Shown here one piece after another: positions 17,436 through 27,710 of a stretch of 64,000 nt of DNA; position 1 is the first letter of the stretch; every line of letters begins with the position of its first letter. This DNA is from Pantoea deleyi (GTDB lineage Bacteria > Pseudomonadota > Gammaproteobacteria > Enterobacterales > Enterobacteriaceae), in assembly GCF_022647325.1 (NCBI RefSeq), contig NZ_CP071406.1:1-64000 (forward strand), read 5' to 3'. The notes beneath the pieces were generated by a model, which did no database searches, was not told the DNA's origin, and saw only the letters and a list, made by a program, of their open reading frames with translations. A program made the translations under genes and the position numbers.

Positions 17436-18551
17436 CTAAGGCTGACGACGCAGAGTGATCCGCGTCAGCTCTGAGGGGCGGCCCAGCCGGACCGCCATGC
17501 CGGGCCAGAGCGCCGTGCCGTTATTCACATAGAGCTGCATCCCGTCGACCTGATAAAGCCCGGAGACGAACCCGGCATTAGGCTTCGCAAACAGCCGATC
17601 CAGTCCGATAATCAGGCCGCCATGCGTATGGCCGGAGAGCTGGACATCCACCCCCTGCGCCGCGTTCTGTCGGGCATTGCGGGGCTGATGGTCCAGCAGG
17701 ATCACCGGCGCGTCGTCCGGTGCCTGGGCCAGCGCGTGCGCCAGATCGGGCCCGGTCGCATTTCTGCCGGGCGCGGAGGCATCCGGCAGACCGGCGAGCA
17801 CCAGCTTCGCGTCGCCGCGGCGGATAACGTTATGGCGGTTAAGCAGCGGCTGCAGCCCCAGCGATGCCAGATGCGCCGTCCAGATCGCCTGATGAAAGAA
17901 ATATTCGTGGTTGCCGGTAATCGCCCAGACGCCGTCAGGGGCAGCAAGCCCGCTCAGCGGCGCCACATCCTGCCGCCGGTGCGCCAGGCTGCCATCGATT
18001 ACATCGCCCGTTACCACGATCAGATCGGCATTCAGGGACATCGCCCGCGCCACCATCGCGCGGGTCCAGGCGGCATTAAACAGCCGGGTGATGTGCAGGT
18101 CCGTGAGCTGCAGAAGCTGATAACCCTCAAACTCCGCGGGCAGGTTAGGTAACACCAGCGTCACCTCTTTCACCGGCGGAACCCGGATGGCCTGCTCTAC
18201 CCCGACTACCGCCAGCACCATCGCCAGCCCGGTGGCCAGATAACGCACGCCGGGCGCCAGCTCCAGCGGGTGACGCAGCAGCAGGGCGAGCAGCATCACG
18301 GCATCCATCAGCATCTGTAACAGCGCCAGCAGCAGAACCGTGCTGTAGGCCCAGTTAAACAGAATAATGAGCATGCGGGGCATTTCAGCGGAAAAAAGGC
18401 CGCCCGAGGTGAAGCGACTCACCAGCAGATACTGCGAAGCTAGCAGCACCAGCGCGGAGAGCAGGATCTTCAGGGCCAGAGGCAGAGACAAAGGAATAAT
18501 AACGCGCACAATTACATACCAGCTGGGTAAGCTGAAAATCAGGTGAAACAT
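17436..18551 (-). CDS. Membrane-anchored calcineurin-like metallophosphoesterase (YkuE/YaeI type)
   Basis: A 371-residue protein with four or so N-terminal membrane helices (about residues 1-130), followed by a phosphoesterase domain. The domain shows the metal ligands in order: TDLH near 155, GDVID, GNHEYF, LDHQP and SGHTHGG. Relatives hydrolyse phosphodiesters or pyrophosphates, and some act on lipid precursors; the substrate here is unknown. ATG 18551 was chosen over 18575 on its GGAAG ribosome site. Confidence 0.85.
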   Translation of the reverse strand: MFHLIFSLPSWYVIVRVIIPLSLPLALKILLSALVLLASQYLLVSRFTSGGLFSAEMPRMLIILFNWAYSTVLLLALLQMLMDAVMLLALLLRHPLELAPGVRYLATGLAMVLAVVGVEQAIRVPPVKEVTLVLPNLPAEFEGYQLLQLTDLHITRLFNAAWTRAMVARAMSLNADLIVVTGDVIDGSLAHRRQDVAPLSGLAAPDGVWAITGNHEYFFHQAIWTAHLASLGLQPLLNRHNVIRRGDAKLVLAGLPDASAPGRNATGPDLAHALAQAPDDAPVILLDHQPRNARQNAAQGVDVQLSGHTHGGLIIGLDRLFAKPNAGFVSGLYQVDGMQLYVNNGTALWPGMAVRLGRPSELTRITLRRQP

Positions 18552-18714
18552 GGCAATCTTCCGGTAGGGCGCCAAGCATCAGCGCAGGCAGTAAAGAGAT
18601 GATCGTGCATAAAAGCGGTGTTTCGCTTTGTAGTGTATACGATGCCAGGGCAGGCGATGCTTCACGCGCTGTGCTTAAGGGAAGAATGCAGAAAAAGAGG
18701 AGGGTAGTGCAGAA

Positions 18715-18746
18715 GAAAACAGCGTGACCGGGCGATTGGTCACGCT
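18715..18746 (-). terminator. Terminator of the YdeP-type oxidoreductase gene
   Basis: On the minus strand AGCGTGACC pairs with GGTCACGCT (18721-18729 with 18738-18746), followed by GTTTTC. It lies 14 bp past the stop. Confidence 0.7.
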
Positions 18747-18760
18747 GACATCACAGGGTA

Positions 18761-21088
18761 TTAACGTAACATGCCCGACGTGGGTTCAGTCGTTTCAGTT
18801 ACGCGCGTCATGGCGATCGGAATGCTTTTATACGCCGGGATGCCGCTTTTGGTATCGTGACTGTCGATGGGAACCATCACGTTGGCTTCCGGGTAGTAAG
18901 CGCCAACCGAACCCGGTGCCATATCGATAATCACGATGGTCAGGTTTTTCATCTGGCGCGAGGTGGGATTACCCTCCGGATCCAGCGCCACCAGATCGAC
19001 ACGGTCACCGCTCCGCACCTGCCGTTTTTCCGCCTCTTCACCGTTGATGAACAGCACATCGCGACGGCCCGTCACGCCCCGATAGCGGTCATTGAGCCCG
19101 TACAGCGTGGTGTTGTACTGGTCATGGCTGCGCAGCGTGGTGAGCACCAGATCGTGGCATTTCAGCGAGCGGGGATCTTCATTGATGCCCTGCATCACCT
19201 TAAATTCGGCACGGCCTGAAGGCGTCAGCCAGACGCGCTCCGACGCCGCATTGTAGAGCCGGAAGCCACCGGGATGCTGGATCCGCTCATTAAAGTTTTC
19301 AAACGCCGGGAAAACCGCCTCAATCGCGTCGCGGATGCGGCTGTAGTCGGCGACCATGGCTGACCAGTCCACCACGCTGTCCGGCAGCGTGGCTTTGGCC
19401 AGTGAAGCCACCAGCGCCGGTTCTGATTTCAGATGCGGCGACGCCGGATCCAGTGAGCCGCGCGAGGCATGCACCATCGACATCGAATCTTCCACGGTTA
19501 CACTCTGTGCGCCGCTTGCCTGCATGTCCGTCTCGGTCCGGCCGAGCACCGGCAGCAGATAGTTGTGCTTGCCGAGCAGCAGATGTGATCGGTTCAGTTT
19601 GGTTGCCATATGCACGACCAGATCGAGGTTGCGCATCGCCGGGAAGGTCACCTGCGGATCGGAAATCGCCTCCGCCAGGTTGCCGCCGAGGCAGAGCAGC
19701 GCTTTCGCTTTGCCATCGCGCATCGCCTTGATCGCCTCAATCGCGCCATGACCATGCTTCTGCGGCGGACGAAAACCAAACACTTTCTCCAGGTTATCGA
19801 GCAGCGACTGTGGCGGGATCTCGGTGATACCGACCGTGCGGTCGCCCTGCACGTTGGAGTGACCGCGTAACGGACAGATGCCCGCACCGGGTTTACCGAT
19901 GTTGCCGCGCATCAGCAGCAGGTTCGCGATTTGCTGTACGTTCTGGGTGCCGTACTGGTGCTGGGTAATCCCCATGCCGTAGCAGATGATGGTGCGTTCC
20001 GCGCTGGCGTAGAGACGGGCAATATGCTGAATCTCTTCACGCGCCATGCCGGAGACTTTCAGGATATGCGCCCAGTCGGTGCTTTCCAGATCCGCTTTCA
20101 GCGCATCGAAGCCTCTTGTATGTTCGCGGATAAACGCTTCGTCGATCACACCCGGTTTGCCCGCGCTCAGCGCCTCTTCGTGCATGCTGAGCAGGATTTT
20201 CATCACCCCTTTCAGCATCGCCGCATCGCCGCCGACCCGCACCTTGTAGTAGGTCGAAGCCAGCTCGGTCGAGCTCATGGACAGCATCTCGATCGGGCTC
20301 TGCGGCGAGGTGAAGCGCTCCAGGCCGCGTTCCCGCAGCGGGTTAATTGCGACGATTGTCGCCCCACGCTTAGAGACTTCCCGCAGCGTGCCCAGCATGC
20401 GCGGATGGTTAGTGCCGGGGTTGTGGCCGATGCAGAGCACCAGATCGCAGTGATCGAAATCTTCCAGTTCGACCGTGCCCTTACCGACGCCGATCGACTC
20501 CGGCAGTCCGACGCTGGTCGGCTCGTGGCACATGTTCGAACAGTCGGGGAAATTATTGGTGCCATACTCGCGGGCGAAGAGCTGCCACAAAAACGCCGCT
20601 TCATTCGAGGCGCGGCCCGAGGTGTAGAACTCCACGCTATGCGGGTCATCATAGCTGCGCAGATGCTCCCCAATCTCCCGGAATGCGGTTTCCCATTCGA
20701 TGGGCTGATAGATGTCGGTTGCGGCATCATATTTCATCGGATGGGTGAGACGGCCTTCGCCCTCCAGATGCAGGGCGCTGCGTTCCCACAGCTCGCTCAC
20801 CTTGTGTGCGGCAAAAAACTCCGGTGTGGTGCGCTTGCTGGTGGCTTCCCATGAAACGGCTTTTGCCCCGTTTTCACAGAATTCAAAAGAGGAAGCGTGT
20901 TGCGGGTCGGGCCATGCACAGCCCGGACAGTCAAAGCCCTGAGGCTGATTAACTTTGAACAGGGCGATCACATCCTGTTTTACCGCCATCTGGCCGCGGA
21001 TCGCGTCGGCCACGGCCTTTAAGGCACCCCAGCCGCCAGCCGCACCCCGATAGGGTGCGATGCCTTTTGTGCGATTTTGCTCTTTCAT
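18761..21088 (-). CDS. ydeP: FdhF/YdeP-family molybdopterin oxidoreductase
   Basis: A 775-residue protein recognisable along its whole length as E. coli YdeP: the N-terminal [90 protein letters not shown] and the C-terminal molybdopterin-dinucleotide domain ([19 protein letters not shown]). YdeP is linked to acid resistance in E. coli; its reaction is not established. Two conserved cysteines near residue 55 (CPGC) could bind an iron-sulfur cluster. ATG 21088 is supported by GGAGC; the extended frame to 21145 is not. Confidence 0.93.
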   Translation of the reverse strand: MKEQNRTKGIAPYRGAAGGWGALKAVADAIRGQMAVKQDVIALFKVNQPQGFDCPGCAWPDPQHASSFEFCENGAKAVSWEATSKRTTPEFFAAHKVSELWERSALHLEGEGRLTHPMKYDAATDIYQPIEWETAFREIGEHLRSYDDPHSVEFYTSGRASNEAAFLWQLFAREYGTNNFPDCSNMCHEPTSVGLPESIGVGKGTVELEDFDHCDLVLCIGHNPGTNHPRMLGTLREVSKRGATIVAINPLRERGLERFTSPQSPIEMLSMSSTELASTYYKVRVGGDAAMLKGVMKILLSMHEEALSAGKPGVIDEAFIREHTRGFDALKADLESTDWAHILKVSGMAREEIQHIARLYASAERTIICYGMGITQHQYGTQNVQQIANLLLMRGNIGKPGAGICPLRGHSNVQGDRTVGITEIPPQSLLDNLEKVFGFRPPQKHGHGAIEAIKAMRDGKAKALLCLGGNLAEAISDPQVTFPAMRNLDLVVHMATKLNRSHLLLGKHNYLLPVLGRTETDMQASGAQSVTVEDSMSMVHASRGSLDPASPHLKSEPALVASLAKATLPDSVVDWSAMVADYSRIRDAIEAVFPAFENFNERIQHPGGFRLYNAASERVWLTPSGRAEFKVMQGINEDPRSLKCHDLVLTTLRSHDQYNTTLYGLNDRYRGVTGRRDVLFINGEEAEKRQVRSGDRVDLVALDPEGNPTSRQMKNLTIVIIDMAPGSVGAYYPEANVMVPIDSHDTKSGIPAYKSIPIAMTRVTETTEPTSGMLR

Positions 21089-21729
21089 AATGCTCCACAT
21101 TGTCTCTATTTTGTTATGGGTTAAGCCTGGTACAGAAAAACGCATAGCGACGTGGGTTCTGACTAATATTTACCGAAAATCTTTCTCAAAATGTTTCGAT
21201 GGGCCATGGCTGGCATAACGGAAGCACGAAATAAGAAAAATCGCTTACGGGTTTAACGGGGAAATAACCGGAACGGTCTGCCGGAAATTGTTTCAGACGT
21301 GGTGAAGAGTTATGCGACGCGACAGGCGGCGTGAAGCTAATTGTCTGTTTTAAAAGCCACATTCCGGAGTATCCTTATTTATGGCTCGGGAATAGCTTTC
21401 GGCCAGGCTCCTGTTATCCGCGCATTAACGTAAACCGGTGGCCCGGCAAGCGTTATTAGCGTAACGAAGACAGGATAGCGCAGAAGATGAGTGGTAAATA
21501 ACGGCGGGTAATTACCGCACGTTCTGTTCAGTGCGTTATTTAACGGCAGATGAGATGCCCGGCTTCGGTTTATTGTTATCCGCGTCAGGCAGCCAAATAA
21601 GGCTCTGGCCGATCGGTGAGACCCGGTGGCGCTGATCGCCGGATAAAGCGTTGCGGATAAACCGGCCTGAACAGGCAGAAGGCGGGTCGGATGCAGCCGT
21701 CATGGCCTCAGCCGTTGTCCGGCTCACCT
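21089..21729. other. Gene-free stretch
   Basis: About 640 bp upstream of the ydeP-like gene and downstream of the cupin gene. No operator, RNA or convincing ORF was recognised. Confidence 0.5.
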
Positions 21730-22068
21730 TCAGGAAACGTCGGTGCGATCTCCCCGCGTCGTGGGATGGGAGATCACCAGAAACTCCACCGGTTCATCGC
21801 GGTTATTCCGGGCCTGATGCTTCGACTGTGGCGGGATCTCAATACCCTGCTGCGCAGCGATATCGTGGAGGGTGCCATCCAGTTCCATCGTCAGCACACC
21901 CTGAAGCACAAAGAAGAACTGCCGGGACGACGCATGAAAGTGTCTTTTCTCACCGGTGCCGGGCGGCATTTTCTCATGAATGATCAGCATATCCGGACGG
22001 TTCATCAGGTACCAGCCATCGCAGCCATCGCCCCAGTTGTAGTGTTCTGCGTTCTCTTTAGCGATCAT
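21730..22068 (-). CDS. Single-domain cupin protein
   Basis: A 112-residue cupin: motif 1 reads GEKRHFHASSRQFFFVLQG, with His-x-His and a downstream Gln/Glu position, and motif 2 reads IPPQSKHQARN. The metal-ligand set is nearly complete (two His in motif 1, one His in motif 2). Such small cupins bind a metal and a small ligand, or act as isomerases or dioxygenases; the substrate is unknown. The ribosome site GGAGC lies about 6 nt upstream of the ATG. Confidence 0.82.
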   Translation of the reverse strand: MIAKENAEHYNWGDGCDGWYLMNRPDMLIIHEKMPPGTGEKRHFHASSRQFFFVLQGVLTMELDGTLHDIAAQQGIEIPPQSKHQARNNRDEPVEFLVISHPTTRGDRTDVS

Positions 22069-22258
22069 AATTCTGCTCCGTCTCTGACAGTGTGGGATGA
22101 GTCTGTTAGCGCCGGGCTGTTCATCCTGTCAGGCTTGCTGGCAGCACAGACGTTATGAAAACAGCGAGATCGTCACAGGGTGAGCAGGGGATCGCGGATT
22201 CAGGACGGGATGGCACCTGTCAGACCATGACGCGTCTGACAGGCAGCAGGCGCAGGCG

Positions 22259-22606
22259 TTACTTCTTACTATTCAGCCTCGATCTGAGGTCAGCGAACGG
22301 GTTATAGGTCGCTTCGCCCACATCTTTCTGGGCATCTTCGCCGGCAACCACGCGGGTACCATATTGATCGGCCTCAGTGTACTTCGAGTGCTCGTGGTCG
22401 TGACAGTAGAGACAGAGTAACTCCCAGTTACTGCCATCTTCCGGGTTGTTGGTATGGTCGTGATCGATGTGATGCACCGTCAGTTCGCGCAGGTTGGAGT
22501 AGACAAACTCGCGCGAGCAGCGTCCGCAGACCCACGGATAGATTTTAAGGGCTTTCTCACGGTAGCCACTTTCCAGCCGCGAATAGTTTTTTGGAATCAG
22601 AGCCAT
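22259..22606 (-). CDS. yajD: HNH nuclease family protein YajD
   Basis: A 115-residue protein almost identical by memory to E. coli YajD, with the same length. The HNH/zinc motif includes CGRCSREF, VHHIDHDHTNNPEDGSNWEL and LCLYCHDHEH: two CxxC zinc pairs and the HH catalytic pair. A nuclease role is inferred from the fold; the cellular role is not established. YajD is usually chromosomal, so a plasmid copy is somewhat unusual. Confidence 0.95.
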   Translation of the reverse strand: MALIPKNYSRLESGYREKALKIYPWVCGRCSREFVYSNLRELTVHHIDHDHTNNPEDGSNWELLCLYCHDHEHSKYTEADQYGTRVVAGEDAQKDVGEATYNPFADLRSRLNSKK

Positions 22607-22851
22607 TGCCGATGTTACCTGTTATGCAGAGATGTTCACGATAGTGCTGCCACTATATCGCACAAGGCAGCAGAAGGAGAACTACTGCTGCCGTGCGGGA
22701 ATTTCCGGCGACTGTTTACCTTGCGCGGCGCGGAAGCACGATGTCGTCAGCGCGAGGCCGGATAACGGCGATCTTTGTATTTCCGGGCCTGATTTATCAT
22801 GACGATGGTGTTGATACAGGCAGGATTTACCGCGTTGCCGGACATCCTGCC

Positions 22852-23019
22852 CTAAATGTAATGCAGAACGCCATAAACCGCCCAGAAGATGGCGTTAGCC
22901 CCCAGATAAGTCCAGCAGCCCCAGTAGGCAATAGGTTCGCGCCGGGTGCGAAGTTTGGGCAGAAACACCAGCAAATAGAGCGCAGAGGCGATAAGCGAAA
23001 CGAAGTAGAAAAATTTCAT
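22852..23019 (-). CDS. Small membrane protein, about 55 residues
   Basis: A short protein, MKFFYFVSLIASALYLLVFL, followed by a basic loop (PKLRTRREP) and a second hydrophobic stretch (WTYLGANAIFWAVYGVLHYI). This gives two predicted membrane helices with a positive loop between them. AGGAG lies 6 nt ahead of ATG 23019; a tandem ATG at 23022 is too close to it. No family is recognised and the role is unknown. Confidence 0.7.
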   Translation of the reverse strand: MKFFYFVSLIASALYLLVFLPKLRTRREPIAYWGCWTYLGANAIFWAVYGVLHYI

Positions 23020-23296
23020 CATTCTCTCCTGATAATTATCCTTTCTTTCAGGATAGTCAGGGATCCCTGTTTTGCTTGCCCGGTACGAGGCGTTTCCTTC
23101 AGTCTGGTTCGCTGAATGGGAGCGGGGCGGTCACAACCGGGTGGGGGCGAACAGCCGCATCGGCACCCGGCTCATTGGCAGAGCACGGGCTGACACGGTT
23201 CTGTGGACGGAGAAAGCACTTTCTGACCCGGCGCGGTCGCAGCCGGAACCGTCCGCCAGCAGATAACCGCAGGCGGGCGGAGGAGAGGGGGCCGAA

Positions 23297-24322
23297 CTAC
23301 AGATGCTGCCTGAAGAAGCGGGTCAGTTTGTCGAACGGGATCAGGTCAGTGCGATCGTAGAGGTCGACATGGCCCGCATCAGGCACGATGTATAACTCTT
23401 TGGGTTCTGCCGCACGCTGATAGGCCACTTCGCTGAACTCGCGTGAGTGCGCCTGATCGCCGGTAATAAAGAGCAGCGGCCGCGGAGAGAGGGTTTCGAT
23501 GTCATCGAACGGATAGAAGTTCATGAACTTCACGTTGCTGGTGAGCATCGGATGCGTGGTCAGCGCAGCGGAGCTGCCCTTCGGCGTGAACTCACCGCGG
23601 GGCGTGCGGTAAAAGTCGTAAAACTCTTTTGCCACAGGTGACGAATCCGCATCAATGTTATGCGGCGTGCCGCCGGTGTACGCCGTTTTCCCCCCGGTAA
23701 ACTCCACATAACGCTGCTCTGCGGCCGCCGCAAGGATCTGTTTACGCTGCGCCAGCGTCTGGCTTTTGTTCAGCCCGTCGCGGTTAGCTGCGCCCATGTC
23801 ATACATGCTGACGGTTGCAATCGCTTTCATGCGTGGATCAAGCTTCGCGGCGCTGATGACGAAACTGCCACTGCCGCAGATCCCCAGTACCCCAATCCGG
23901 TTGCGGTCAACAAAATCGCGGGTACCCAGGTAGTCCACGGCGGCGCTGAAGTCTTCGGCATAGATATCCGGCGCAACCGCGTTACGCGGCTGCCCTTCAC
24001 TTTCGCCCCAGAATGAGATGTCGATGGCCAGGGTAACAAAGCCCTGTTCCGCCATTTTCTGCGCGTAGAGGCTGGCACTCTGCTCTTTCACTGCCCCCAT
24101 TGGATGGCCCACTACAATCGCCGGAAGACGCGCAGTCTGACTGGCCGTTTTCGGCCGGAACAGCGTGCCGGTTACGCCCATCTGATACTGATTTTTAAAA
24201 CTGACCTTTTCGCGGGTCACCTTATCGCTTTGATAAAAGTTATCGGCTCCGCGCGACATATCGGCCGCGCTGGCCGCAAAGGCACTGATCAACAGGCCAA
24301 ACAGCAGGGTTAATGCTCTCAT
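23297..24322 (-). CDS. Exported alpha/beta hydrolase (YcjY/dienelactone-hydrolase-like)
   Basis: A 341-residue protein with a cleavable signal peptide (residues 1-19, ending AFAASA-AD) and an alpha/beta hydrolase fold. The nucleophile elbow reads GICGSG, with Cys at the nucleophile position as in dienelactone hydrolases, or possibly the following Ser. The catalytic acid region is TGDQAHS and the His is in DAGHVDLYD. Relatives such as YcjY are periplasmic or cytosolic hydrolases of unknown substrate. An MFS exporter gene lies 61 bp upstream in the same direction, so they may be co-transcribed. Confidence 0.85.
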   Translation of the reverse strand: MRALTLLFGLLISAFAASAADMSRGADNFYQSDKVTREKVSFKNQYQMGVTGTLFRPKTASQTARLPAIVVGHPMGAVKEQSASLYAQKMAEQGFVTLAIDISFWGESEGQPRNAVAPDIYAEDFSAAVDYLGTRDFVDRNRIGVLGICGSGSFVISAAKLDPRMKAIATVSMYDMGAANRDGLNKSQTLAQRKQILAAAAEQRYVEFTGGKTAYTGGTPHNIDADSSPVAKEFYDFYRTPRGEFTPKGSSAALTTHPMLTSNVKFMNFYPFDDIETLSPRPLLFITGDQAHSREFSEVAYQRAAEPKELYIVPDAGHVDLYDRTDLIPFDKLTRFFRQHL

Positions 24323-24383
24323 AACACGATCCTCAGGGGTTGACGACAGGAGGGCAACGGCGTGCCCGGTTAAAAACCAGTAA

Positions 24384-25577
24384 TCAGGTCATGCGGGCCA
24401 GGCGTGCAGTGATCGTCACCAGCCCGGCGGCCAGGATCAGCAGTAGGGCGCTGAGGGCAAAGGTGGTCTGCCAGCCCGCATGGTCAAAAGCGATTCCTCC
24501 CAGCGTTGAACCTGCGGCGATCGACAGCTGGACGATGGCAACCATCAGCCCGCCGCCAGACTCTGCGTTGTCCGGAAAGGCACGGGCGACCCAGGCCCAC
24601 CATCCGGCCGGCGCGGCGGTGGCCACCAGCCCCCAGATTGCGAGCAGTGGCGCTACCCACCACAGATGATGGCCGGAGAGGATCAGCAGTACCGCCACGG
24701 CTGCCATCACCAGCGGGATGGTCATCAGAGTGAAATAGAATCCACGCTGTAAAACCGCCCCGACAATGACCGTTCCGATAAATCCGCTCGCGCCCAGGGT
24801 CAGCAGCACCAGCGACAGCGTGGAAACCTCAATCTGCGTCACGGTTTCCAGAAACGGGCGAAGATAGGTAAACAGGGTGAGCTGGCCCATAAACAGCAGG
24901 CCGCAGGCGGCCAGTCCCGATCTGACGCGCGGCGCGCGCAGCAGCTTCAGGAGGCTTTGGCGGCGCGGCCGCGCGCGGTCAACCGGCATCGACGGCAACG
25001 CGATTGCCTGCCAGAGCAGGGCGATCAGCGCCACCGGGACCAGGCTGAAAACCGCTTCCCGCCAGCCAGTCACCGCGCCAAGATAGCTGCTCAGCGGCGC
25101 CGCAATCACCGTCGCCAGGGCATTCCCGCCGTTGAAAATGGCCAGTGCGCGCGGCACCTGCTCAGCCGGTACCAGCCGGATAGCGACCGCGGCAGACATC
25201 GACCAGAATCCGCCAATCACCACGCCCGTTAACGCCCGGCCAGCCATATAGGTCAGATAGTCGGGTGCCAGCGCCACGATCAGGCCGGACAGGGCCATCA
25301 GCAGCGTCAGCGTCAGCAACAGGATTTTGCGATCGAGATGACCGGCGAGTCGGGTTATCGAGAGACTGGTGATCACCGCCAGTGCGCCTGAAATCGCAAT
25401 ACCCTGTCCGGCCAGGCCTTCGCTGACCCGGAGATCCTGCGACAGGGGCGACAGCAGGCTGACCGGCATAAACTCCGAGGCGATCAGCGTGAAGACACAG
25501 AGCGTCATCGCCCAGACGCCGCTCCAGTGCGCTTTATTCTGCTGAGGGGCGGCGCTGAGGGTGTCATCAGTCGTCAT
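24384..25577 (-). CDS. MFS exporter, NepI/AraJ type
   Basis: A 397-residue 12-helix major facilitator of the DHA1 drug/nucleoside/sugar-efflux group. The first helix ends in EFMPVSLLSPLSQDL, as in the purine-ribonucleoside exporter NepI, and the GRALTGVVIGGFWSM motif of helix 4-5 is clear. The substrate cannot be assigned. ATG 25577 has AGGAAAG upstream; an earlier in-frame start at 25619 is less likely. It is divergent from a LysR gene, the usual regulator arrangement, and followed by the exported hydrolase. Confidence 0.87.
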   Translation of the reverse strand: MTTDDTLSAAPQQNKAHWSGVWAMTLCVFTLIASEFMPVSLLSPLSQDLRVSEGLAGQGIAISGALAVITSLSITRLAGHLDRKILLLTLTLLMALSGLIVALAPDYLTYMAGRALTGVVIGGFWSMSAAVAIRLVPAEQVPRALAIFNGGNALATVIAAPLSSYLGAVTGWREAVFSLVPVALIALLWQAIALPSMPVDRARPRRQSLLKLLRAPRVRSGLAACGLLFMGQLTLFTYLRPFLETVTQIEVSTLSLVLLTLGASGFIGTVIVGAVLQRGFYFTLMTIPLVMAAVAVLLILSGHHLWWVAPLLAIWGLVATAAPAGWWAWVARAFPDNAESGGGLMVAIVQLSIAAGSTLGGIAFDHAGWQTTFALSALLLILAAGLVTITARLARMT

Positions 25578-25707
25578 GATCTTTCCTGTTTCAATAATTG
25601 CGGTGGCAGATGCAGGCAATCTTACGGTTTCGGTTTATATTGACTAGCTAATGAAACCTTAATGAGGTTATAACCACAGCTTATTAATCGCAGAGGGGAT
25701 GGGCAGC

Positions 25708-26604
25708 ATGAAGCGCAATATGAACGATCTGCAGGCGTTTGTTACCGTGGCGCGTGAAGGGAGTTTTACCCGTGCAGCGGCGCTGCTGGGCGTCACTCAG
25801 CCTGCGCTGAGCCAGACGATTACGGCGCTGGAAAACCGGATGGCGATCCGGCTGCTGACCCGCACGACCCGCAACGTTTCCCCCACCGCGGCGGGTGAGC
25901 GGCTGCTGCAGGCTATCGGCGACAGGTTCGATGAGATCGAAGCGGAACTGGATATGCTGACCGCGATGCGCGACAAGCCCGCCGGAACGGTGCGTATCAC
26001 CTGTGGTCCGCATGTTCTGAGCACGCTGCTGCTGCCAGCGCTGACGCCGCTGCTGGCGGACTATCCCGATATCCGGCTCGAATTCGACGCCAGTCACGGG
26101 TTTCGTAATATCGTGGCCGACCGGTTCGATGCGGGTGTCAGACTGGGCGACACCATTGACAAAGATATGGTCGCGATGCCGATCAGCCCACCCTTACGGA
26201 TGGCCGCCGTGGCTACGCCCGACTACTTTCGGCGTCATCCCGCTCCCCAGGTTCCGCACGATCTGCTGCAGCACAACTGCATTAACATGCGGCAGGCATC
26301 GGCTGGCGGCTTGTACGTCTGGGAGTTTGACGGAGAAGAGGGTCCGCTGAATGTGCGGGTGGACGGGCAGCTCACGTTTAATACGTCGGCTCACATCGCC
26401 GAAGCGGCGCTGGCCGGACAGGGGATTGCGTTCCTGCCGGAACAGGAGTTTGCTGACGGGCTGGCGCAGGGCACGCTGGTCCGGGTGCTGGAGCGCTGGT
26501 GTCAGCCCTTTCCCGGCTATTTCCTCTATTATCCCAGCCGCAAACAGCACTCACCGGCCTTTGCGCTGGTCAGGGAGGCGCTGCGGCTCAAAGAGAAAGC
26601 GTGA
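25708..26604 (+). CDS. LysR-family transcriptional regulator
   Basis: A 298-residue LysR regulator: N-terminal winged HTH (about 5-63; VAREGSFTRAAALLGVTQPA) and a periplasmic-binding-like effector domain (about 90-295). It is divergent from the NepI-like exporter and shares its 130-bp promoter region, so it probably controls the exporter and the hydrolase behind it. ATG 25708 was preferred to 25699 because AGGGG lies 9 nt ahead of it. Confidence 0.9.
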   Translation: MKRNMNDLQAFVTVAREGSFTRAAALLGVTQPALSQTITALENRMAIRLLTRTTRNVSPTAAGERLLQAIGDRFDEIEAELDMLTAMRDKPAGTVRITCGPHVLSTLLLPALTPLLADYPDIRLEFDASHGFRNIVADRFDAGVRLGDTIDKDMVAMPISPPLRMAAVATPDYFRRHPAPQVPHDLLQHNCINMRQASAGGLYVWEFDGEEGPLNVRVDGQLTFNTSAHIAEAALAGQGIAFLPEQEFADGLAQGTLVRVLERWCQPFPGYFLYYPSRKQHSPAFALVREALRLKEKA

Positions 26605-26658
26605 AGGCGGAAGATGCCACTCCATGGCGTAAAACTTCCTAAAGCGCTTTATTCAGAA

Positions 26659-26835
26659 TTACTTAGAAGGACGTCGACTGACTTTGCCCCCTTTCCGACC
26701 GGCTTCCCTGGCTTTTTCATGATCATTTTTGAAATTGCCCCCACTGACTTTGCCTCCTGCACTGCCAGCTTCACTCGCACGTTCTGGATCGTTGGCAAAA
26801 TTGCCGGCACCACCTCTGTACTTCTGTTGTGTCAT
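26659..26835 (-). CDS. KGG-repeat general stress protein (YciG-like)
   Basis: A 58-residue, glycine-, lysine- and aspartate-rich protein, MTQQKYRGGAGNFANDPERA, with GGKVSGGNFKNDHEKAREAG and RKGGKVS. These are two KGG motifs with the NF-x-x-D repeats typical of YciG/con-10 stress proteins. Members are hydrophilic and accumulate in stationary phase or under desiccation. It is convergent with the LysR gene. The ribosome site is modest (GAGG about 9 nt upstream). Confidence 0.88.
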   Translation of the reverse strand: MTQQKYRGGAGNFANDPERASEAGSAGGKVSGGNFKNDHEKAREAGRKGGKVSRRPSK

Positions 26836-27036
26836 AGGAAGACCTCATATCAATGTTCCGTTAGATAAAAAGGACTAGCTAGTCACAGCAGGAAGCATAG
26901 CCTTCCGCTTCGGTTATGCAAATCCTGAAGGCGACGTCACTGATAAGGCTGCTTTTTTTCTTGCGTCCGCGTTTCTTGGCGGCGGGAGAGCGGCGGATAA
27001 ACTACGCTTAAAGGCCTGAAGAAAAAGGAGAACGTT

Positions 27037-27333
27037 ATGGCCGATGCAACCTTAATCGACACTCTGGAACTGGGTTCTGATGATCAGAAGCAGAAATATG
27101 AAATCTATGGTGAAGATGCACAGACGCCTACCCATGCGGTGATCTACCGGCAGCAGGGTAATGACTGGCAGCCGCTGGAGGAGACGCTCACCTTCGCCGC
27201 ACAGGATGAACAGCAGGAAGCGACCGGATCGATGGGCTATGGCTCCGGAGATACGCTGCCGGATCTGCGCGATCTGCCTGCCGAAGCGCGTGAGCGCTGC
27301 GAGCGGCACTGGCACGAACAGCAGGGCGGGTAA
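27037..27333 (+). CDS. Hypothetical acidic protein
   Basis: A 98-residue, strongly acidic, Gln-rich protein (MADATLIDTLELGSDDQKQK...), with no signal peptide or membrane helix. I do not recognise the family. AAGGAG lies 9 nt upstream of the ATG, which supports translation. It stands alone between the KGG gene and a chemoreceptor gene. Confidence 0.6.
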   Translation: MADATLIDTLELGSDDQKQKYEIYGEDAQTPTHAVIYRQQGNDWQPLEETLTFAAQDEQQEATGSMGYGSGDTLPDLRDLPAEARERCERHWHEQQGG

Positions 27334-27624
27334 ACCCGCCCGTTACCGCCGGGGCGTCCGGATGCGATAATCGCGCTCCGATTGCGCCCGCTTCATTCTC
27401 TGCCGCAGAGACGTCACGGTAAACACGGGTTGATGCCTGCTTCTGAGGCGCCCCGCCTTCGTATCGGATTCTGTGCTCAGAAATCTGCCCGTTTTCCTCC
27501 TCCCCGCAAACTGTAAAAAGTGTGACCTGCTCAGGCGGATATCGTCTACATAATCGGCATCTGAACATATTTACTGCTACAGATGTGCAACAAACTCAGG
27601 CATTAAACTGATTGCAGCAATCGC

Positions 27625-27651
27625 TAAAGGTTTTCGCACTGCTGGCGATAA
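27625..27651 (+). promoter_or_regulatory. Sigma28 (FliA) promoter of the FIST chemoreceptor
   Basis: TAAAGGTT, an 11-nt spacer and GGCGATAA (27644-27651) match the sigma28 consensus with one -10 mismatch and exact spacing. It lies 59 bp upstream of ATG 27711. The remainder of the gap 27334-27624 shows nothing else. Confidence 0.75.
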
Positions 27652-27710
27652 CCCATTGGCGCTGAACACGTCGATCATTGACGACCCCGACCCTCATCGC
27701 CGAGTTCTGA

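Noticed and set aside
27188..27568. Minus-strand 126-residue frame
   Set aside because: It lies largely antisense to the acidic protein gene at 27037, which has a good ribosome site; composition is of shadow type.
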